Positions 23,701 to 36,669 are shown, numbered from the stretch's first letter. The stretch: DNA of 64,000 bases from Prinia subflava (GCF_021018805.1 NC_086259.1:1364001-1428000), one strand, 5' to 3'. A program made the numbers and translations. Notes: generated from the sequence alone by a model not told the origin.

Positions 23701-24297
23701 GTCATTGTGGCTGAAGTGCAGGACCTGGCCCTTGACCCCGCTGGACCTCGTGGCAGTGGCCTTGGCACATCACCCAGCCTGGCCAGGGCCCTCAGCAGGG
23801 CCTTCCCGCCCTCCAGATCCCATTCCAGGCAGTGGGTATCACCCCAGTTAGCCGGGGGTAAACTCAGTGCCCTCCTCCACACCGTCAGGAGAGGTGTGGA
23901 GCAGCCCTGGTCCCAGCAAGGGACCCCATTCCCACCAGGGGGATCCCATTCCCACCATTCTGGGCCCGGCCCTCAGCCAGCTCCCATCCCAGCCAAGGAC
24001 AGCCCTGGCCAAGCTGGGGCTGCAGCTTCTCCAGGAGATGCCAGGGGAGAGGGGCCCAAAGGCTCTGTGAATTCCAGGGAGGACCTGCCCCTCCTAACCC
24101 AGCCTGGCTGGGGCTGATCCTGTGGCTGTCCTGCGGTTGTCCCGCCCGTGCCGTGTGCTCACACTCAGGGTGATCTGCTGGGCTCCAGGGCCGGGCTGGC
24201 AGCTCTGTCAAACCAACCTCCCCCTGCACACAGCGGCCACTCGGGGCTGGGTACCCCGTTCACCCCACTCAGAGAAACCTCAGGTACCCTCCTCAGA
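20739..24297. other. Interval between the SPATA2-family gene and TK2 3' end
   Basis: The two genes converge here, so both 3' ends lie in this interval. I could not place the polyadenylation site of the SPATA2-family gene. From 21643 on, the sequence is duplicated at 50882. A short piece at 23362-23432 continues, in copy 2, into an LTR-containing segment. A CR1 fragment follows and is listed separately. Confidence 0.5.
23576..24200 (-). mobile_element. CR1 fragment, sense on minus strand
   Basis: It begins with the ATCACAGAATCACTGAGGCTGG block of a CR1 3' end. It continues with the CTGCAGGGGGTCATTGTGGC and CTGAAGTGCAGGACC blocks known from avian CR1 elements. The inner end is diffuse. Present in both duplicates. 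Confidence 0.75.
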
Positions 24298-24316
24298 GGC
24301 CATTGTAATAAACCCT

Positions 24317-24322
24317 TTATTT
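24317..24322 (-). terminator. TK2: Polyadenylation signal of TK2
   Basis: Plus-strand TTTATT is AATAAA on the gene strand, about 320 nt past the TK2 stop codon. It is the first canonical signal downstream, so cleavage near 24300 is likely. It is conserved in the second copy. Confidence 0.6.
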
Positions 24323-24640
24323 CAAATTACAAAAACAGTTGTCTTTAGGGAAAAAAAGAAGACATTAAAGTTACTTCTGGGAAGCAGCAGCGAAGTGGGA
24401 AATGAGGGAAACAGCCGTATTTCAGCTGAACAAAACTGACACAGTAAAACTGATGGAAAACCTAAAAACACAAAGAGAACTGGCTCATGTTCTGTTCCTG
24501 ATTGGCATCTGATCATTTCAGAGCTGTAAGTCCATAGCATTCTACAAAGCATAGTGCAAAAACAATAGCCATTATATTTAAATACTAAAAATACTAACTC
24601 AGACTTCAGTAGATGATTTCTGATACAACAGCCACGGGCT

Positions 24641-24739
24641 TTATAAATGGTGTTGTCTGTTCGGTGGGTTCAGTATTTGGTCCCGGTTTTCTTCGTACTT
24701 CTCAATCATTTTCTGCACGTCATGGTCAGCTCCAATGAC
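24641..24739 (-). CDS. TK2: TK2 exon 10 (C-terminal, with stop)
   Basis: Encodes [20 protein letters not shown] and the tail to TAA at 24643-24641. Matches the end of the mammalian enzyme. Acceptor is CCAAG. Confidence 0.9.
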   Translation of the reverse strand, partial: VIGADHDVQKMIEKYEENRDQILNPPNRQHHL

Positions 24740-27700
24740 CTTGGAAAGAAGATGGAAACACTGGAAATAACTGACACCACAGAACTTGGTTTCTCTTGAG
24801 CAGAACAGTACAGAACAGGACTACCAGTGCAGCCAAGCCGGGATACTCCAACAGATCTGCCCAAGCTGCTTTCTGCTGGGAATTTGGCATTCCCTGAAAG
24901 CTACACAGCTGATCCTGCAAGCCATCCCAGTGAACAGCCCCTCAAATTCCACTGCAGAGATGGCAGACCCCACTTTTATGCTCTACACCAACAGCTGTCA
25001 CATTTGTCTGAGGCTGTCCTTCTCCAAAGGTTATCAGAAAAGCAGATTTATTTACTTTTACCACTGAACAACACTCCTGTTATTTCAGAAAGCACAATCC
25101 CCCACATGCCTAATTGGTTATCATTAAAATAATACTCACAAGTACTGGGCAGGAAACTTCAAACAGTGCACGTTTAATGAGCCACTCTTCATAGAGCTCG
25201 TGAATAGCCTCTAAATATTCCTAGAAAAGAGGCACTGGAATAACACAAATGCCCAGGGATGACACACACATTGCAATCTTTATCCATTTGGGAAGCAGTT
25301 AAGAGACACATATAAAAGCCTGCAACACATATCTTCCGCTAACAAAAAAATAAAAAGCATCAGAAGGTTTTTGAGAAATGTTAATTCCCAGTACAAAGTT
25401 TAACTCCAGGAAGACCTCAAAGACACAGCTCACAGAAGCACAGGGCTCTCAGCTCCTTTTAAGATCAAGCAACCATGATGCTCTCCCACAGGTAAAATGT
25501 GGTTCAAGATTTTTACAGAGGAAAATACTACAAGGTAAGGACAAAAAGGGCAAGGCTGCTAAGAATATGTATGGGGGGCACTTTCTGTGTCAATACATTT
25601 CCCTGAAATTCCCAGTTCACTTTCTGGTAACTCAGTTTCCTCTAAAAGCTCTTCTGCCTGCCACCAATTGGTTTTTTGCTTCATGGGGACCACTTCACTT
25701 TCATAACTGCTCCCCTCCTCTTCAGCAGAGCTGCAAAATAACACAAAAGCTCTTCAAATCCATCACAGGGGATTTATTCTCAAGGCAGGCAAAATTTCAC
25801 TGGGCCCAAAATTTAGCTCTTTGCACAGATCTTCTACTGACAATTGCTCCTCCTGAGCCACCCACCCAGAGCTGCAGAGGGAACTGCATTTATGTCTGCT
25901 CAGGCTTTTTTAGAAGCCTTGTGGCATGAAGGGCCGTGCTGTAAACTGGCACAGAAAGTCACTGTTCCATCACCACCATTTGTTTCAAAGCAGATTCCCA
26001 AGCTCACAATTCTCATGGAGTTGCTTCTTTTCAGCCACAGCAGAGACACTTTTCATGCACAAACATCCTGGAGGGAGCAGACTACAAAGTGCCCAGGAAA
26101 TCTCAGCACCTGCAAGCCCAGCTATCCGTGCTTCACCTGGTGCTTTTGTGCCATTTAATGGTACAAAGGCAATTGACTTTCACATCTTAGAGAAGATTAC
26201 CAGAGGATTAATACTGCACCTCAAGTCAGCTACAGTGCACTGACTACTACAACAGAACACCTGGGAGAGTCAGCGTGCATGACAGATCATTATTTTTTAA
26301 ATAAATCAAAATTCAATACTCAGGGTTTACTTTGCAGTAGAAACAGCTGCACCACATTTTGGCAGTATACTCAGGATACAATTTTAGTATTTAGACTGGA
26401 ATCATTCCATTTTCAAAGCTCATTATAAGCACATATATCAGAGGAACTCCTTACCAGAGGAATGACTTTTTCCTCTTCCCTGCATCGTGTCTTTAGCCTC
26501 TCATAACAAACTTTAGGAGATGTCTGCAAATAAACTGCCGGAATAAAAAATTTAATAGTTATTTAAAAGCAAAGAAGTAGTTCTTTAAAAGCAAAGAAGT
26601 AACTCACTTCACAAACTACAGAAGGGAAGGATCCTGGCTTGGGTACCACCATTAGACCTCCCCTTTGGCACTGCTGTGAGTCAGCCCAGGAACCACCCAC
26701 AAACCCAAGCTGTCTGATGGTGTCCACTTTTATACTGAATAATGTGATTATCTATGAGCCAAGAAACAAGAAGTATTGCTTCTCCCAGAAGGGAAACCCA
26801 CCCACAAACACAGCCCTCCAGAGCCACCAAGATGTTACCTATCAAATCCACTGAAACATCGATGTTGTTCTGGATCCAGTCAAACCATTCACTCAGGACA
26901 GCATAATCCACCTCTGGCATTTTTCCCCTGAACAAACACAAGAGGCACAAATCACTCACTTAGCATCATGCAGAGATCAACTCCAAACTCTCATTTTGCT
27001 CACCAGACCAGAATCCCTCCCCATTTACTCATCATTTATGAAAAGGCCAGCATTATGCCCACCCAAATTGAAGGCCACACAAACCATTGTTCATAACATA
27101 GAAAGACCAAATCTTTTCTCTCTCTTTTTTTTTTTTTCAAGTACTCAACGATATTTATTGCTCAGGTTCTCTGTATCAGTTCAAATCTATCCCAGGGCCT
27201 GTCACCAGAAGGGCTGGATTTACTGAGCAGCACCAATAATTCCTTACAGAAGCCACAGTGAAATGCAGCAAAAAATATAATGTCAATGTGTAGATAAATT
27301 TACTCCCACTGTAAGAAATATTTGTGGAAAGAGTAGTGAAATATCCAATATGTTTAACTAGAACTCTGAACTCGGAGCACAGAATGTTGGAGACAAAGAC
27401 CCCAAAGTTATCTCAGCAACAATAATAAAGTATCAGGCAACTCAAGTAAAAGGGAGTTACTGAGGACATGTTAAGAATCGCATACTATGTTTTTATTAGT
27501 GAATCGATTTTCACTTAATACCATATTCTGATTGTCAAATATTACTAATTTTACAGTATCCTCTCTTCAAAACTGGTGACAGTAACACATACTCCATACT
27601 CTTTCCTAAATGCTTCTGCAACATAAAAATTGTAAAAAAGATGGAGTTGGGAGGCTCCTGTGCTCTCCAGCTGAGTAATTAAGACTAGTTATGCCATTTG

Positions 27701-30700
27701 AAATAGGACCGAAGAAAAATATTCCACAGATTTCTAAACCAGTCCCCTGACAGCTTGCTTTGGTCATTTGCAAAACTGAGCAAAAGTAATAAAGCCATTT
27801 CCCTAAATATGGAAAAAAGCAAAACCCCCGTTTGCACCACCTCCCCTCTTGATCTGCCATCCAGAAATGGGGTAACACTGGTCACTGCTGCTCTTCCAAC
27901 ACATCAGTTCTGGGTAGCAGGGATCTACATCAGCCAGACTCTCATTGTGCTACTTTTCTCCAGGACACATGGGGAAACAGGAAAGTTAAAAGCAACTGGA
28001 AATAAGAAAAAGCTCCACTGTTCTTACCCTAAAAGACAGATACCTCCAAGTCAATTCTGCACTGACCTGCCCTGCAGACAACACACCTTTGCTTTCCCTG
28101 GGAGGACTCTGGCTCAAGGTCCATAAAGATACAGGGAATATAAAAGGCACAAAATGATGTTTAAATTTCCAAAGTTTGCTCACATTTGACTCCTACCAAG
28201 TCACGTTTTTACTGCCTAAGCCCAACACGAGCTGAGCAAATTTTCTATCATAACTAGTGATGGATTCAGAGGGACACTGAACTGCAGAGCTCACCTACGG
28301 CACACCCTGCACACTCGTGTGCACACATTTAAAACATACCTAACACAGCCAGATTGACTCATTTTTTAATGTGTCACAAACTAGCTACTTTCATACATTC
28401 CTCAAGCATTCCTTGTTTTATTTATAATCCCTTTAAAACACATCTTTTTCTTTTGGCTTGCTGTTGGTACTATCATTTGCCTTCTAGCTTGCTGTAACAA
28501 AACAAAGCAAATGCCTTTTTTCCAACATTTGAAAAGTGCTGAGGTCACAAAACATCTTAGAGGCCCTTAAAAATGTTATTATTATTTAATTAATTCCCAG
28601 AGTTGACACAAACAGATTTAGCCTAATAGCAACTAAATCTTTGGGAACAAAGCATTTTGTCTACATTAAAAAGAAATCAGCATCTAAAAAGGAGGCTATT
28701 CTGGGCTGCTTGCACTGTGTATGGACTGGGATGAATGATGTGGGTCTCTCCCCAGTGCCAAAGGCGGTCCCGCGGCAGAGAGGGATGACACTCGTGCAGC
28801 GTGGGTGACACCTTGTGGCACAAACCGGGTTTGTCCCTCCGGGCCACTGAAAAACCCACTAAAACTCATCTGTCGCAGACACTGCTGGCATAAGGTCAGC
28901 ATCCCAAACAACCAAACAAAACCCTGATTCCTGCACTACCGCAGTTAGTTTGGGGTGGGTGAGTTATACCTAGGGCAGGTAATTGCTCTTGCTTTACTCA
29001 CAGCCTACCAAGGCTCGCAGTCTTTTTTAATCCTGTCAATCCTGATTCTGTGCAAGGGCATAGGACTTGAGTCCCTGCTTGCAAGAAATGCCAATCCAGG
29101 GTGCCAGGCTGGCTAACGCAGCCCAGTTCTCTCCCTCCTGCAGCCTTATTCTTTATATCCTTGTGGTTTTTTACCTGTTCAGCGTGTGTTTGAGTCAAGC
29201 AAGATTCGGGTATTCAGCTGGAGAGCAGATCACTTCAATAGATGGTGTCTAAACAATACTGAGTTCTAAATACTCAGGAGCAGTGCTGAAAAAGGTTTTC
29301 CAGAGTCCTACAGGAAGTGGGCAGCACCACCCATACCAAACACACTGCCACTCCAACACAGAACTGGCAGATTGCACAGGCCCCTTAAAATGCACACTAC
29401 CAAAGGAATTATCATTTGATTAGATATACATTTTAAATAATTAATCCAAGAAAATAAAGTAGAAAGCCACATCCCATACCTTCGATACAAGTTTTCCACA
29501 AAAACGTGTTTTGCACTGTGAATCGACCGCTCCATCATCCTTATGGGGGAAATCTGCAACACAGAACTTCACCCTGTACATTTTCATGCTTGCTTCTCTG
29601 CAGACTCAGGTGGCACATAGGAAACACAATTTTCAGAATCTAGTGAGAAACAAACTTCCTTGGAGGGTGGGAACCCCAAAACAAACAAGGACTCCTGATC
29701 TTACTCTAATTTGTTATTCAGACACCAGCTCAAAGCTAAGTGGGAGCCAACTCAGGGTACAAAACAGCAGCAACCCACTTAGGATCTGCAGGATAATGGG
29801 AACTGTTGCTCCCCAAATAGCTGCTCCATCTCATGCATTGCTGGGTGACAGCACAGGGCTGACATCAGACATTCAAGCAAGGAAACAGGACTTTAAAAAT
29901 AAGTAACTGCAGCTGACAGAGCCCTGGCCTCAGCCAGCACTTCATGTGTTCCACCACTACTTCATGTGGGAGCAGGGAGATCCTCTGACACTCTTGGGCC
30001 TGGCAGAGCAACTTCTCACCCAGGTTTCTGCACATTAACAAAGCAAAAATAGCTCCAGCAAGGCTCAAATGACAAAAAAAAGCTTAAATTGAAATACAGG
30101 GAGATCCTCAGGAATTTCTGAATGAACCTCTCCAACAGAACAGGATTTCTGTGTCTTGGAAAAACACCTCTTCCAAAACCCTAATGATTATATGTGCCAC
30201 TTCCATATTTGGCACTGCTAAAAGTCTGCCCTAACACAAGCTTAGAAAACAGAACATAAGAACAATCAGTAAAATATAAGCATGGCATGTAAGACCAGGT
30301 CTTGTAATCAGGGAATGGAAGACCCCATAGAATGTAACAAAAGGTGTTTGAAGGAGAAAAGAATGAAGAAATCTTGATAAAAAAGGCAGGATGTGAAATT
30401 TAATTTAAAAAAAAAAGGAACAAATACAAGGAAAAAAAGGATGTAAACCACCTGAAAAAGCAATAGAAAACGGTAGTGGAAGTATTTTGCATAAATAGAA
30501 GAAGCAATGGCTAAATTTGTTCTAGACAGCACAAAGCAGTACTATGAATTCTAACATAAGGTTACTTGGTGTTTGCCAAAGATTCAAAATAATGAAATCA
30601 CAGACAAGTCACTGACATGAAATGAGGAAGAGATTTGTGCAAGCCGAGCTCCAGAAGTTGTGCCCAAACAGCAGGATCAGTTTGGGGAAGTTGTGAGCAA

Positions 30701-33700
30701 GCAGGAGGCAGAAGTTTTACCCCCAGAGCACATGCTGAGCATATCAATGTCTGCCCCACAGAAATCCTTACTCACTGCAGGAACAAAGAATGAACACACA
30801 CAGCACCTTAACTCTTGAATACAAGGTTAAAAGGATTTCGCACTCCTAACCACATCTAATTACTCTTAAAATTAAAAGAAGAAGTTTCCTTACCATGGGC
30901 CTGGTGTGCTGCTCCAGCATGGTTAGCTGGACATAGGTCTGCAGAGTTATTCCCCACCTCGATGCATCCTGGTACATTAAGCCCTGGGGTCAGAGATGGA
31001 AGCAGGACAGATGGACACTTGTTAGGACAAACAGCACAACAGGAAGTTTGGGTTATTAGGAAGCTTTTGCCCTACAACAGCGTTGCTCTAAGAAGCACAC
31101 TAAAATAGCTGACATCAGGTTTGATTAGAATTAAGTGATCATTTGCTCTCCACAATGGACAGTAATGTACAATTATGGCCCTGTCCCTACAGACACTGAG
31201 TGGGAGGTTGGTTGAAGTCAGCAGGAATTAGTTACTCTGCACATAGAACAGTCAGAACCAAGTAATGAAAAAAACCCCTATCTACTACTCTATTTTTGTG
31301 CACTGACAGACTCTCAGTACACCCAGTGCATCCAGATATCATACAGAGTTCTAAGTATGGTCTGGGCCTCAGAAAAGGTTAACAGGCAGCTGTTCTTCCC
31401 AAAGGATCCTCAGAGCAGCTCTCAGGTAGCTGTTCCACTTTCTGACTGCTGCAATTCCACACACACACAGAACTTACAAGAAACAATCTATCCTGCACAG
31501 CAGAGAAAGGATCTCACTCAAAATAAAACATCATTCAATGTCTGTTGGCTGAGGTGACAAGTTTTAAGCCAGCAGCACAGCTTCAGCCCACAGGTCTGAC
31601 CTTCTCCTTTTCTCCCTGCCAAGACCAGACTTTCCCAGTGCTCCGAGGCTGCTGTGGTGTCGTGCAACACGTGCCCCACCCTTTACTAACAATCAGAAAG
31701 GCATCAGCAACTCCTAGGAGGGACAATTTACTCCTCCAGGGGGCCTGTGCTAACACTGATGGTATTTAACACGTGTCAGGGCAAGTATGGCTTGGGCTGT
31801 GTCCACAGGGCGGACCGCAGATCCCTCCTCAGCCACCACGGGGTTTGTGCAGAGGGCTGAGCCCCAAGCACAGCACTGACAGCAGGGACCACTTCCAGCA
31901 CCACGGCAGGGTTGGTGTGCAACTGCAGCTGGGACCCAGGGACAGCCCCGGGGCAACAGTTCCAAGAAGCCTCGGCCACCCAAAGGTCAACAGAAGCCCT
32001 CAACGCCTCACTGAGCTGAATTTTCCTTATCTGCAGCAGCCACAGGATCACAGATTCATACAGTGTTAAGGGGTTGGAATGGACCTTAAAAGATCATCCA
32101 GTGTCACCCTCTGCCATGGCAGGGACACCTCCCACTGTCCCAGGCTGCTCCCAGCCCCAGTGCCCAACCTGGCCTTGGGCACTGCCAGGGATCCAGGGGC
32201 AGCCACAGCTGCTCTGGGCACCCTGTGCCAGGGCCTGCCCACCCTCAGAGGAAAGAGTTTCTTCCATACATCCAACCTAAACTACTTCTCTTTCAATTTG
32301 TCCCCTTTTCCCCTTGTCCTGTCACTGCAGTTCCTGAGGAATTGTCCCTCTCTGGTTTCCCTGCAGCCCCTCAGACCCTGAAGGAGCTCTGGGGTCTCCA
32401 CACAAGCTTCCCCTCTCAGGCTGAGCAGCCCCAGCTCTCCCAGCCTGGCTCCACAGGGGAGGTGCTCCAGCCCCCTCAGCACCTCCGTGGCCTCCTCTGG
32501 ACTCGCTCCAACAGCTCCATGTCCTTCTTATGTTGGGGGCACCAGAGTTATTCAAAGAACTCCAGTCAAACAACATTAACTGACCGGATCCACCCCTCAC
32601 CTTGAGTGACATCCTGCCCTTCTTTGAAACAGGCATAAGCACATTTAGAAAGAACTGCCACACTCAGGGCTCACCTTCCTGGGAATTGCTTTAATTCACA
32701 CCCCACTGGACACCCAGTCCTTGCCAAAAGCACATTTTATATGCCATGCTTCTATTATATGCATGTCTTAATCACAGTAGAAGCTCTTTTGCTTTGTGGA
32801 GCTTTAATTTTTGCTGTGTAATGTTTGGATCACACCTTTTGGAGCAGTTTTGCTGGCTGATAAAAAGCCATTACACGTCTTGCTAAAAGAACAGCCACTG
32901 TAACTGCAGAAATAGTTTCTGCCACTTACCAGTATATTGTGACCTCGAACATTCCTCCACTTGGTCAAAGGTTCCTTCAAAACCTGGTTAAAAAGAATAA
33001 CTCCATGTTCAATGCATCTTGGATTCAAAATACTTAATGTGACCCTACAAGTGTACAACTATTTTTAAGGAATACTTGAGCAGTAAATCAGAGTATTCAG
33101 GACTTGTATTGGAAACTCATCAGACTTAAAAAAACAGTACTGAATTCTGTAACGTAAAAGGTAATAATGAACACTGCTAAAAATAGAGAAATGCCAATAC
33201 CCAACATATTCTTAGCATTTTTAAATGCTGATTAGACTACCTCATACGCCTGGAGAGAATTTTTTTTTTTTGGAGTCAAAATCAATGTGATGTAAGGGAA
33301 AGAACAGCTTAGCAGAGTACTTCGCATTTCAATGACAAGCCCATCCCCTTACAAATTAACTTCTCAGAAAGTAACGCTTGCCAGCAAAGGAAGAGGACCA
33401 GAGTGCTACCACATTCTACCACAATGTGTTCTAACAAACAGAATGTATTCAAATCTTTTACAAAATGAATCAGAAAAGCGTCTACCCTGAATAGGTAAAA
33501 TCACAAGAGACTTGCCTGGTTCAAACAGGGTCTAAATCTGCAATAATACTGTAGAGTCAGGCCTAGGAGAATCTCATCAGCCAGGGTATTTAAGTAGCTA
33601 CTTAAAAATGTTGCATGGTATGCAAATTAAAGTCTGTTATCCTTTGGATTAACAGTTAATTACTTCATAAGGACAATTCCTGTAAAATTACCAAATAATA

Positions 33701-36134
33701 TCTGGCAACCCAGCATTTCGAGGAGGACTCCTAAAAATTATTACAAAATGTGTTGCCAGGTCTGTTGGGGAAAGCATTAATAACTGTTGTACAAAAACAA
33801 TTGTTCAATCAAGGTTTGTCCTTGATTTTGTTTAAAATACAACAAGCCTGCCCTTCCCGTAACCTGGTTCTAAGCAACACAAAATCAAATACCAGATCAG
33901 TCTAAAAAGTCTCCTGAACCAGTTCTAACAGATTTTCCTTCTTTTAAAAAAGCCATCTATTCATTGGGATCTCTGTTACATGGCATAGGTATTTTTACAT
34001 AATAATTCTTTACTTTGCTTTTACCACACCCATCTAAGATTTCAGTGACGTGAAATGGCAAACAGGCAAGCCCAAACATGCCCACGCTCTGCAAGTTGCT
34101 GTTACTTTATAAAGGTACAAACTCTGATTCACGGGTTTTACTGGGATTTTGGCATCCTGTACATACATACCACATGTGATCTACATTTCTCTGCTGCAAT
34201 TTGCCTATAAAAAGTTGGGTTGCTGCCCCAGCAGCCCCCTGCTGCTCCCTCCTCACACACCCAAGGACACGGTGGATCTCAGACAAGCAGCTGCTCAGTG
34301 ATGGAAATAAGGACAAAGAAATGTGCATCCAGTACCTCAGTGCTGGTAGTTTGTGCAAAATAATCCAGGCATGTTGTTTTTCCACTCGCAATGTTGCCCT
34401 CGATACAGATCTGGTGAAAAACAGAGTCACTTTGAACAGTGAACAGTGTGTTAGAAATGCACCCTGCCCGTTCCAACATGCCAGCTCCCTACCCTGGGAA
34501 CGGATTATTTCATGGGAAGGCACTGGCGATCTGTTTGGATGTTGTGACTCTCGCAGAGCAGCACTTTTTCCCTCCTTGCTACCCCCACAGCCAGCCCCTG
34601 CCCTGCTTACAGCTTCCTCCCCCCTCCCAGGAGCCCGGGGGTTCCAGTGGGTCACTGCTGCTCCTCACTCTGCCACCACCCACCTCAGAGACCTGACTAC
34701 CAGCTTCAAACAAGTGCCAGCTGAAGTAGTCATTTCAGCATCCATTGTATAGCTGGCTTAAACCTTAAGTGGGCTCACATTTTTATCTTCAGAAACCTAA
34801 ACAACTAAAATAAGCTAAGAGAATTTTTTTCAACCGCCTTAAAATGATTTATAGCCCAAGAGAGTTATATAAGGCAATGGCAAGGCTACACATGCAACAC
34901 TGAACCCAAAATGCCACCTGTCCTGACACAAGCCCTCACAATTTTATTCCTAACAACTTTTGCACACATCTCTCACAATTTCATTACAATTTTCACAACT
35001 AGACCAGCAAAGCCTTGCAAGAGTATGACCCAGTGACAGACCCACCACTACAGTGACACAGCTACGGCCTACGCTTGCCAATACACACACTCAGATTATA
35101 ACTGAATTGTAATGAAAGAGGCTGCACTGTTTATTTTGCTTTCTGAACAAAATACAAATACTTACAATTCTCTTTCTAGCATCTTTTTTAATCAGATGCT
35201 TATCTAGAATGGAAATAAACAACAGTTAACATCAAAGTGGTCTTAAGAACTTAGTTATACTGAGCCTCTTAATGTGAGATGCTCTAGGACATTGTTAGGT
35301 TCCCTATGGCTTAACATGACACTATTTTCTAAATGATCAACCTTCAAGGTTCTAGGTAATTATTGGGTCATGTAACAGACACATTGTGGCACCGACTGAC
35401 ACAGATTTAGCTGAAGCTGAACGCTGTCCCTGACGCTGCCAAGTCCAACGCTGAGTGCTCACACTTTCACCACATTTTTGCTACATCTGCTGCTCCTCAG
35501 CGGGTTTGCGTAGAGGAAAAATGAATTTTAGAAAGACCAGTTGGCGCAGCACCCACTGGCCTCACAGGTCCGGCGGGTAAGAGCGAGGATTACAGAGCAG
35601 CTCCAAAATAAGCACCTTACACCTCAAAACAGGGCAAAAACACTGTCCAAGCCAAGCTGAGCTTACGAGACCCTTCACCCAGCCAAGCACGGCAGGAAGG
35701 CAGGGACGGGCTCGGCGGTCACCCCCGGTCAGAGCTCCAATCTGACCCCGCTCGCTCCTGTTGCCCCAAAGCCGCTCCAGGGTCTGACCCGGTCCTGCTC
35801 CCTCAAAGCCGCTGCACGGTCCGACCCCGCTCCCGGGTCCGACCCCTCTCTCGGTCTGATCCAGCTCTCGGTCTGATCCAGCTCTCGGGTCTGATCCAGC
35901 TCTCGGGTCTGACCCCGCTCCCGCTCCCCCAAAGCCGCTCCAGCGCATCCCGAGGGCTCGCACTGACCCGAAGCCGGGTTCAGGGGCGGTCGCCGGGCCC
36001 GTCCCGTCCCCTCCCCGCGGTTCCGCCCCGCACTTACGGCCGGTAGCGGCGCGGGGCCCGCTCGCTGAGGGGCCGGGGACGGCGCTGCCCGCGCCCCGCC
36101 GGCCCCAGGCCCAGGCCGCGCCCCGCCGCCACAT
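24641..36134 (-). CDS. TK2: TK2, mitochondrial thymidine kinase 2 (complete gene, ten coding exons)
   Basis: TK2 phosphorylates thymidine and deoxycytidine in the mitochondrial matrix and so feeds mtDNA synthesis. Coding exons, in gene order: 36134-36038, 35203-35166, 34410-34336, 32983-32930, 30983-30894, 29553-29480, 26927-26839, 26534-26455, 25220-25140, 24739-24641. All junctions are GT-AG and the phases join to 258 codons plus TAA (human protein 265). Features: an Arg/Ala-rich N-terminus suited to mitochondrial import, the P-loop GNIASGKT (residues 50-57), KWRNVRGHN, the ERS motif in [24 protein letters not shown], the lid region [14 protein letters not shown], and a charged C-terminal helix. 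Exon 2 is the least certain because that part is poorly conserved. No lesion is visible. Introns hold a CR1 at 32.04-32.54 kb and otherwise nothing recognised. Confidence 0.93.
25140..25220 (-). CDS. TK2: TK2 exon 9
   Basis: 27 codons, [20 protein letters not shown] and following, between a CTAG acceptor and a GTGAGT donor, phase 0 at both ends. Confidence 0.9.
26455..26534 (-). CDS. TK2: TK2 exon 8 (lid region)
   Basis: Completes a split Val codon and encodes [20 protein letters not shown] and following. The codon at 26493-26491 is AAG (Lys); the duplicate copy has TAG at the same place. Confidence 0.9.
26839..26927 (-). CDS. TK2: TK2 exon 7
   Basis: Encodes [20 protein letters not shown] and following, with split codons at both ends, matching mammalian TK2 closely. 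Confidence 0.92.
29480..29553 (-). CDS. TK2: TK2 exon 6
   Basis: Encodes [20 protein letters not shown] and following. It contains the ERS catalytic motif and ends in phase 2 before GTATGG. Confidence 0.92.
30894..30983 (-). CDS. TK2: TK2 exon 5
   Basis: 30 codons, [20 protein letters not shown] and following, phase 0 at both ends. Donor GTAAGG. Confidence 0.92.
32042..32540 (-). mobile_element. CR1 fragment in TK2 intron 4, sense on minus strand
   Basis: Carries the familiar avian blocks GGTTGGAATGGACCTTAAAA, CATGGCAGGGACACC, CTGCTCTGGGCACCCTGTGC and CACCTCCGTGGCCTCCTCTG in order. Present in both duplicates, so it predates the duplication. Ends are approximate. Confidence 0.88.
32930..32983 (-). 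CDS. TK2: TK2 exon 4
   Basis: 18 codons, [18 protein letters not shown], phase 0 at both ends, bounded by AACCAG and GTAAGT. Confidence 0.92.
34336..34410 (-). CDS. TK2: TK2 exon 3 (P-loop)
   Basis: 25 codons opening [20 protein letters not shown], which holds the ATP-binding P-loop. Acceptor TTTCACCAG, donor GTACTG. Confidence 0.93.
35166..35203 (-). CDS. TK2: TK2 exon 2
   Basis: 38 bases that complete a His codon and give [12 protein letters not shown], joining in frame to the P-loop exon. Acceptor CATTCTAG, donor GTAAGT. The peptide is not conserved, so support comes from splice sites and phase. Confidence 0.7.
35830..35935. repeat. Short tandem repeat in TK2 intron 1
   Basis: About four to five copies of an 18-bp GGTCTGATCCAGCTCTCG unit with variants lie about 100-210 bp inside intron 1. 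Confidence 0.7.
36038..36134 (-). CDS. TK2: TK2 exon 1 (mitochondrial targeting)
   Basis: Starts [20 protein letters not shown] and ends with one base of a split codon before GTAAGT. Arg/Ala/Trp-rich with no acidic residue, as expected of a matrix-targeting sequence. A second ATG 13 nt upstream opens another frame that ends at the splice site, so I prefer this start. Confidence 0.75.
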
Positions 36135-36261
36135 TGCCCATCCCGCTGCCGCCCGGACCCGCACCGGACCCGGCTCCGCCCCGCTCCGGCCCTTCCGGCG
36201 CCGCCCCATCACTTCCTCCGCCCCTGAGGCGCTCTGAGGCGGGGCTGGTTCAGCGCCGGCG
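36135..36261. promoter_or_regulatory. Bidirectional CpG-island promoter, TK2 / CKLF
   Basis: Only about 127 bp separate the TK2 start codon (minus) from the CKLF start codon (plus). The interval is very GC-rich, with GGCGGGG/CCGCCCC-type elements and no TATA box. The same head-to-head arrangement exists in mammals. Confidence 0.7.
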
Positions 36262-36435
36262 ATGGCACCTGGATCACCTGCGGGATCGGCTCCGGGATCT
36301 CCCCGGCTGGAGGGGCCGTCCCGGGGTGCCAGTCCTGCCGGGCACCGCCCCGGCAGCGCTGCCGGCCCGACGCGGCTGCCGCTGGACCCGGCCTTCCCCT
36401 GCTCGGCGTGGGGCGCGGTGAAGATCGCCCGCACG
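36262..36435 (+). CDS. CKLF: CKLF exon 1
   Basis: 58 codons from ATG 36262 to ACG 36435, followed by a GTACGG donor in phase 0. The end FPCSAWGAVKIART aligns with the FCFSVKGHVK segment before the first membrane helix of human CKLF. The Pro/Gly-rich start is not conserved, so the start is tentative. Confidence 0.65.
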
Positions 36436-36510
36436 GTACGGCCTGGGGCGGCCCCGGGGCCCGCGGCACGGCCCGGGCCGGCGCTGACCCCGTCCCCTCC
36501 TGTCCCGCAG

Positions 36511-36669
36511 ATGGTGGCGCTGGCCGCCTTCATCTGCTTCCTGACCGCGGGCGAGCAGCTGTTCTACGCGGCGTATGCCGGCCTGGACACGGTGATCATC
36601 GTCTTCTTTCTGCTGCTCTACCTGCTGAGGCTCGACGCGCGGATGCGGTGCCTCTACTGGCCGCTGGTT
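36511..36669 (+). CDS. CKLF: CKLF exon 2 (MARVEL helices 1-2)
   Basis: 53 codons between CCCGCAG and GTGAGT. It holds a hydrophobic helix (VALAAFICFL) and a second one ending FFLLLYLLRLDARMRCLYWP. That end matches FFILLYVLRLDRLMKWLFWP of human CKLF. CKLF and the CMTM proteins are four-helix MARVEL membrane proteins. CKLF is preferred over CMTM1/2 because of this match and its place next to TK2. Confidence 0.82.

Larger units (their letters stand above)
21643..33299. repeat. Copy 1 of a segmental duplication
   Basis: This stretch recurs in the same orientation at 50882-64000 with about one difference per hundred bases by eye, plus two large segments present only in copy 2. Offset at the left edge is 29239 bp. 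The first shared bases are TGCAAA (21643 and 50882 sides), a short homology at the junction. Confidence 0.9.

Noticed and set aside
22946..24117. Open frames repeated in both duplicates
   Set aside because: They lie over CR1 and flanking sequence and appear twice only because the segment is duplicated.
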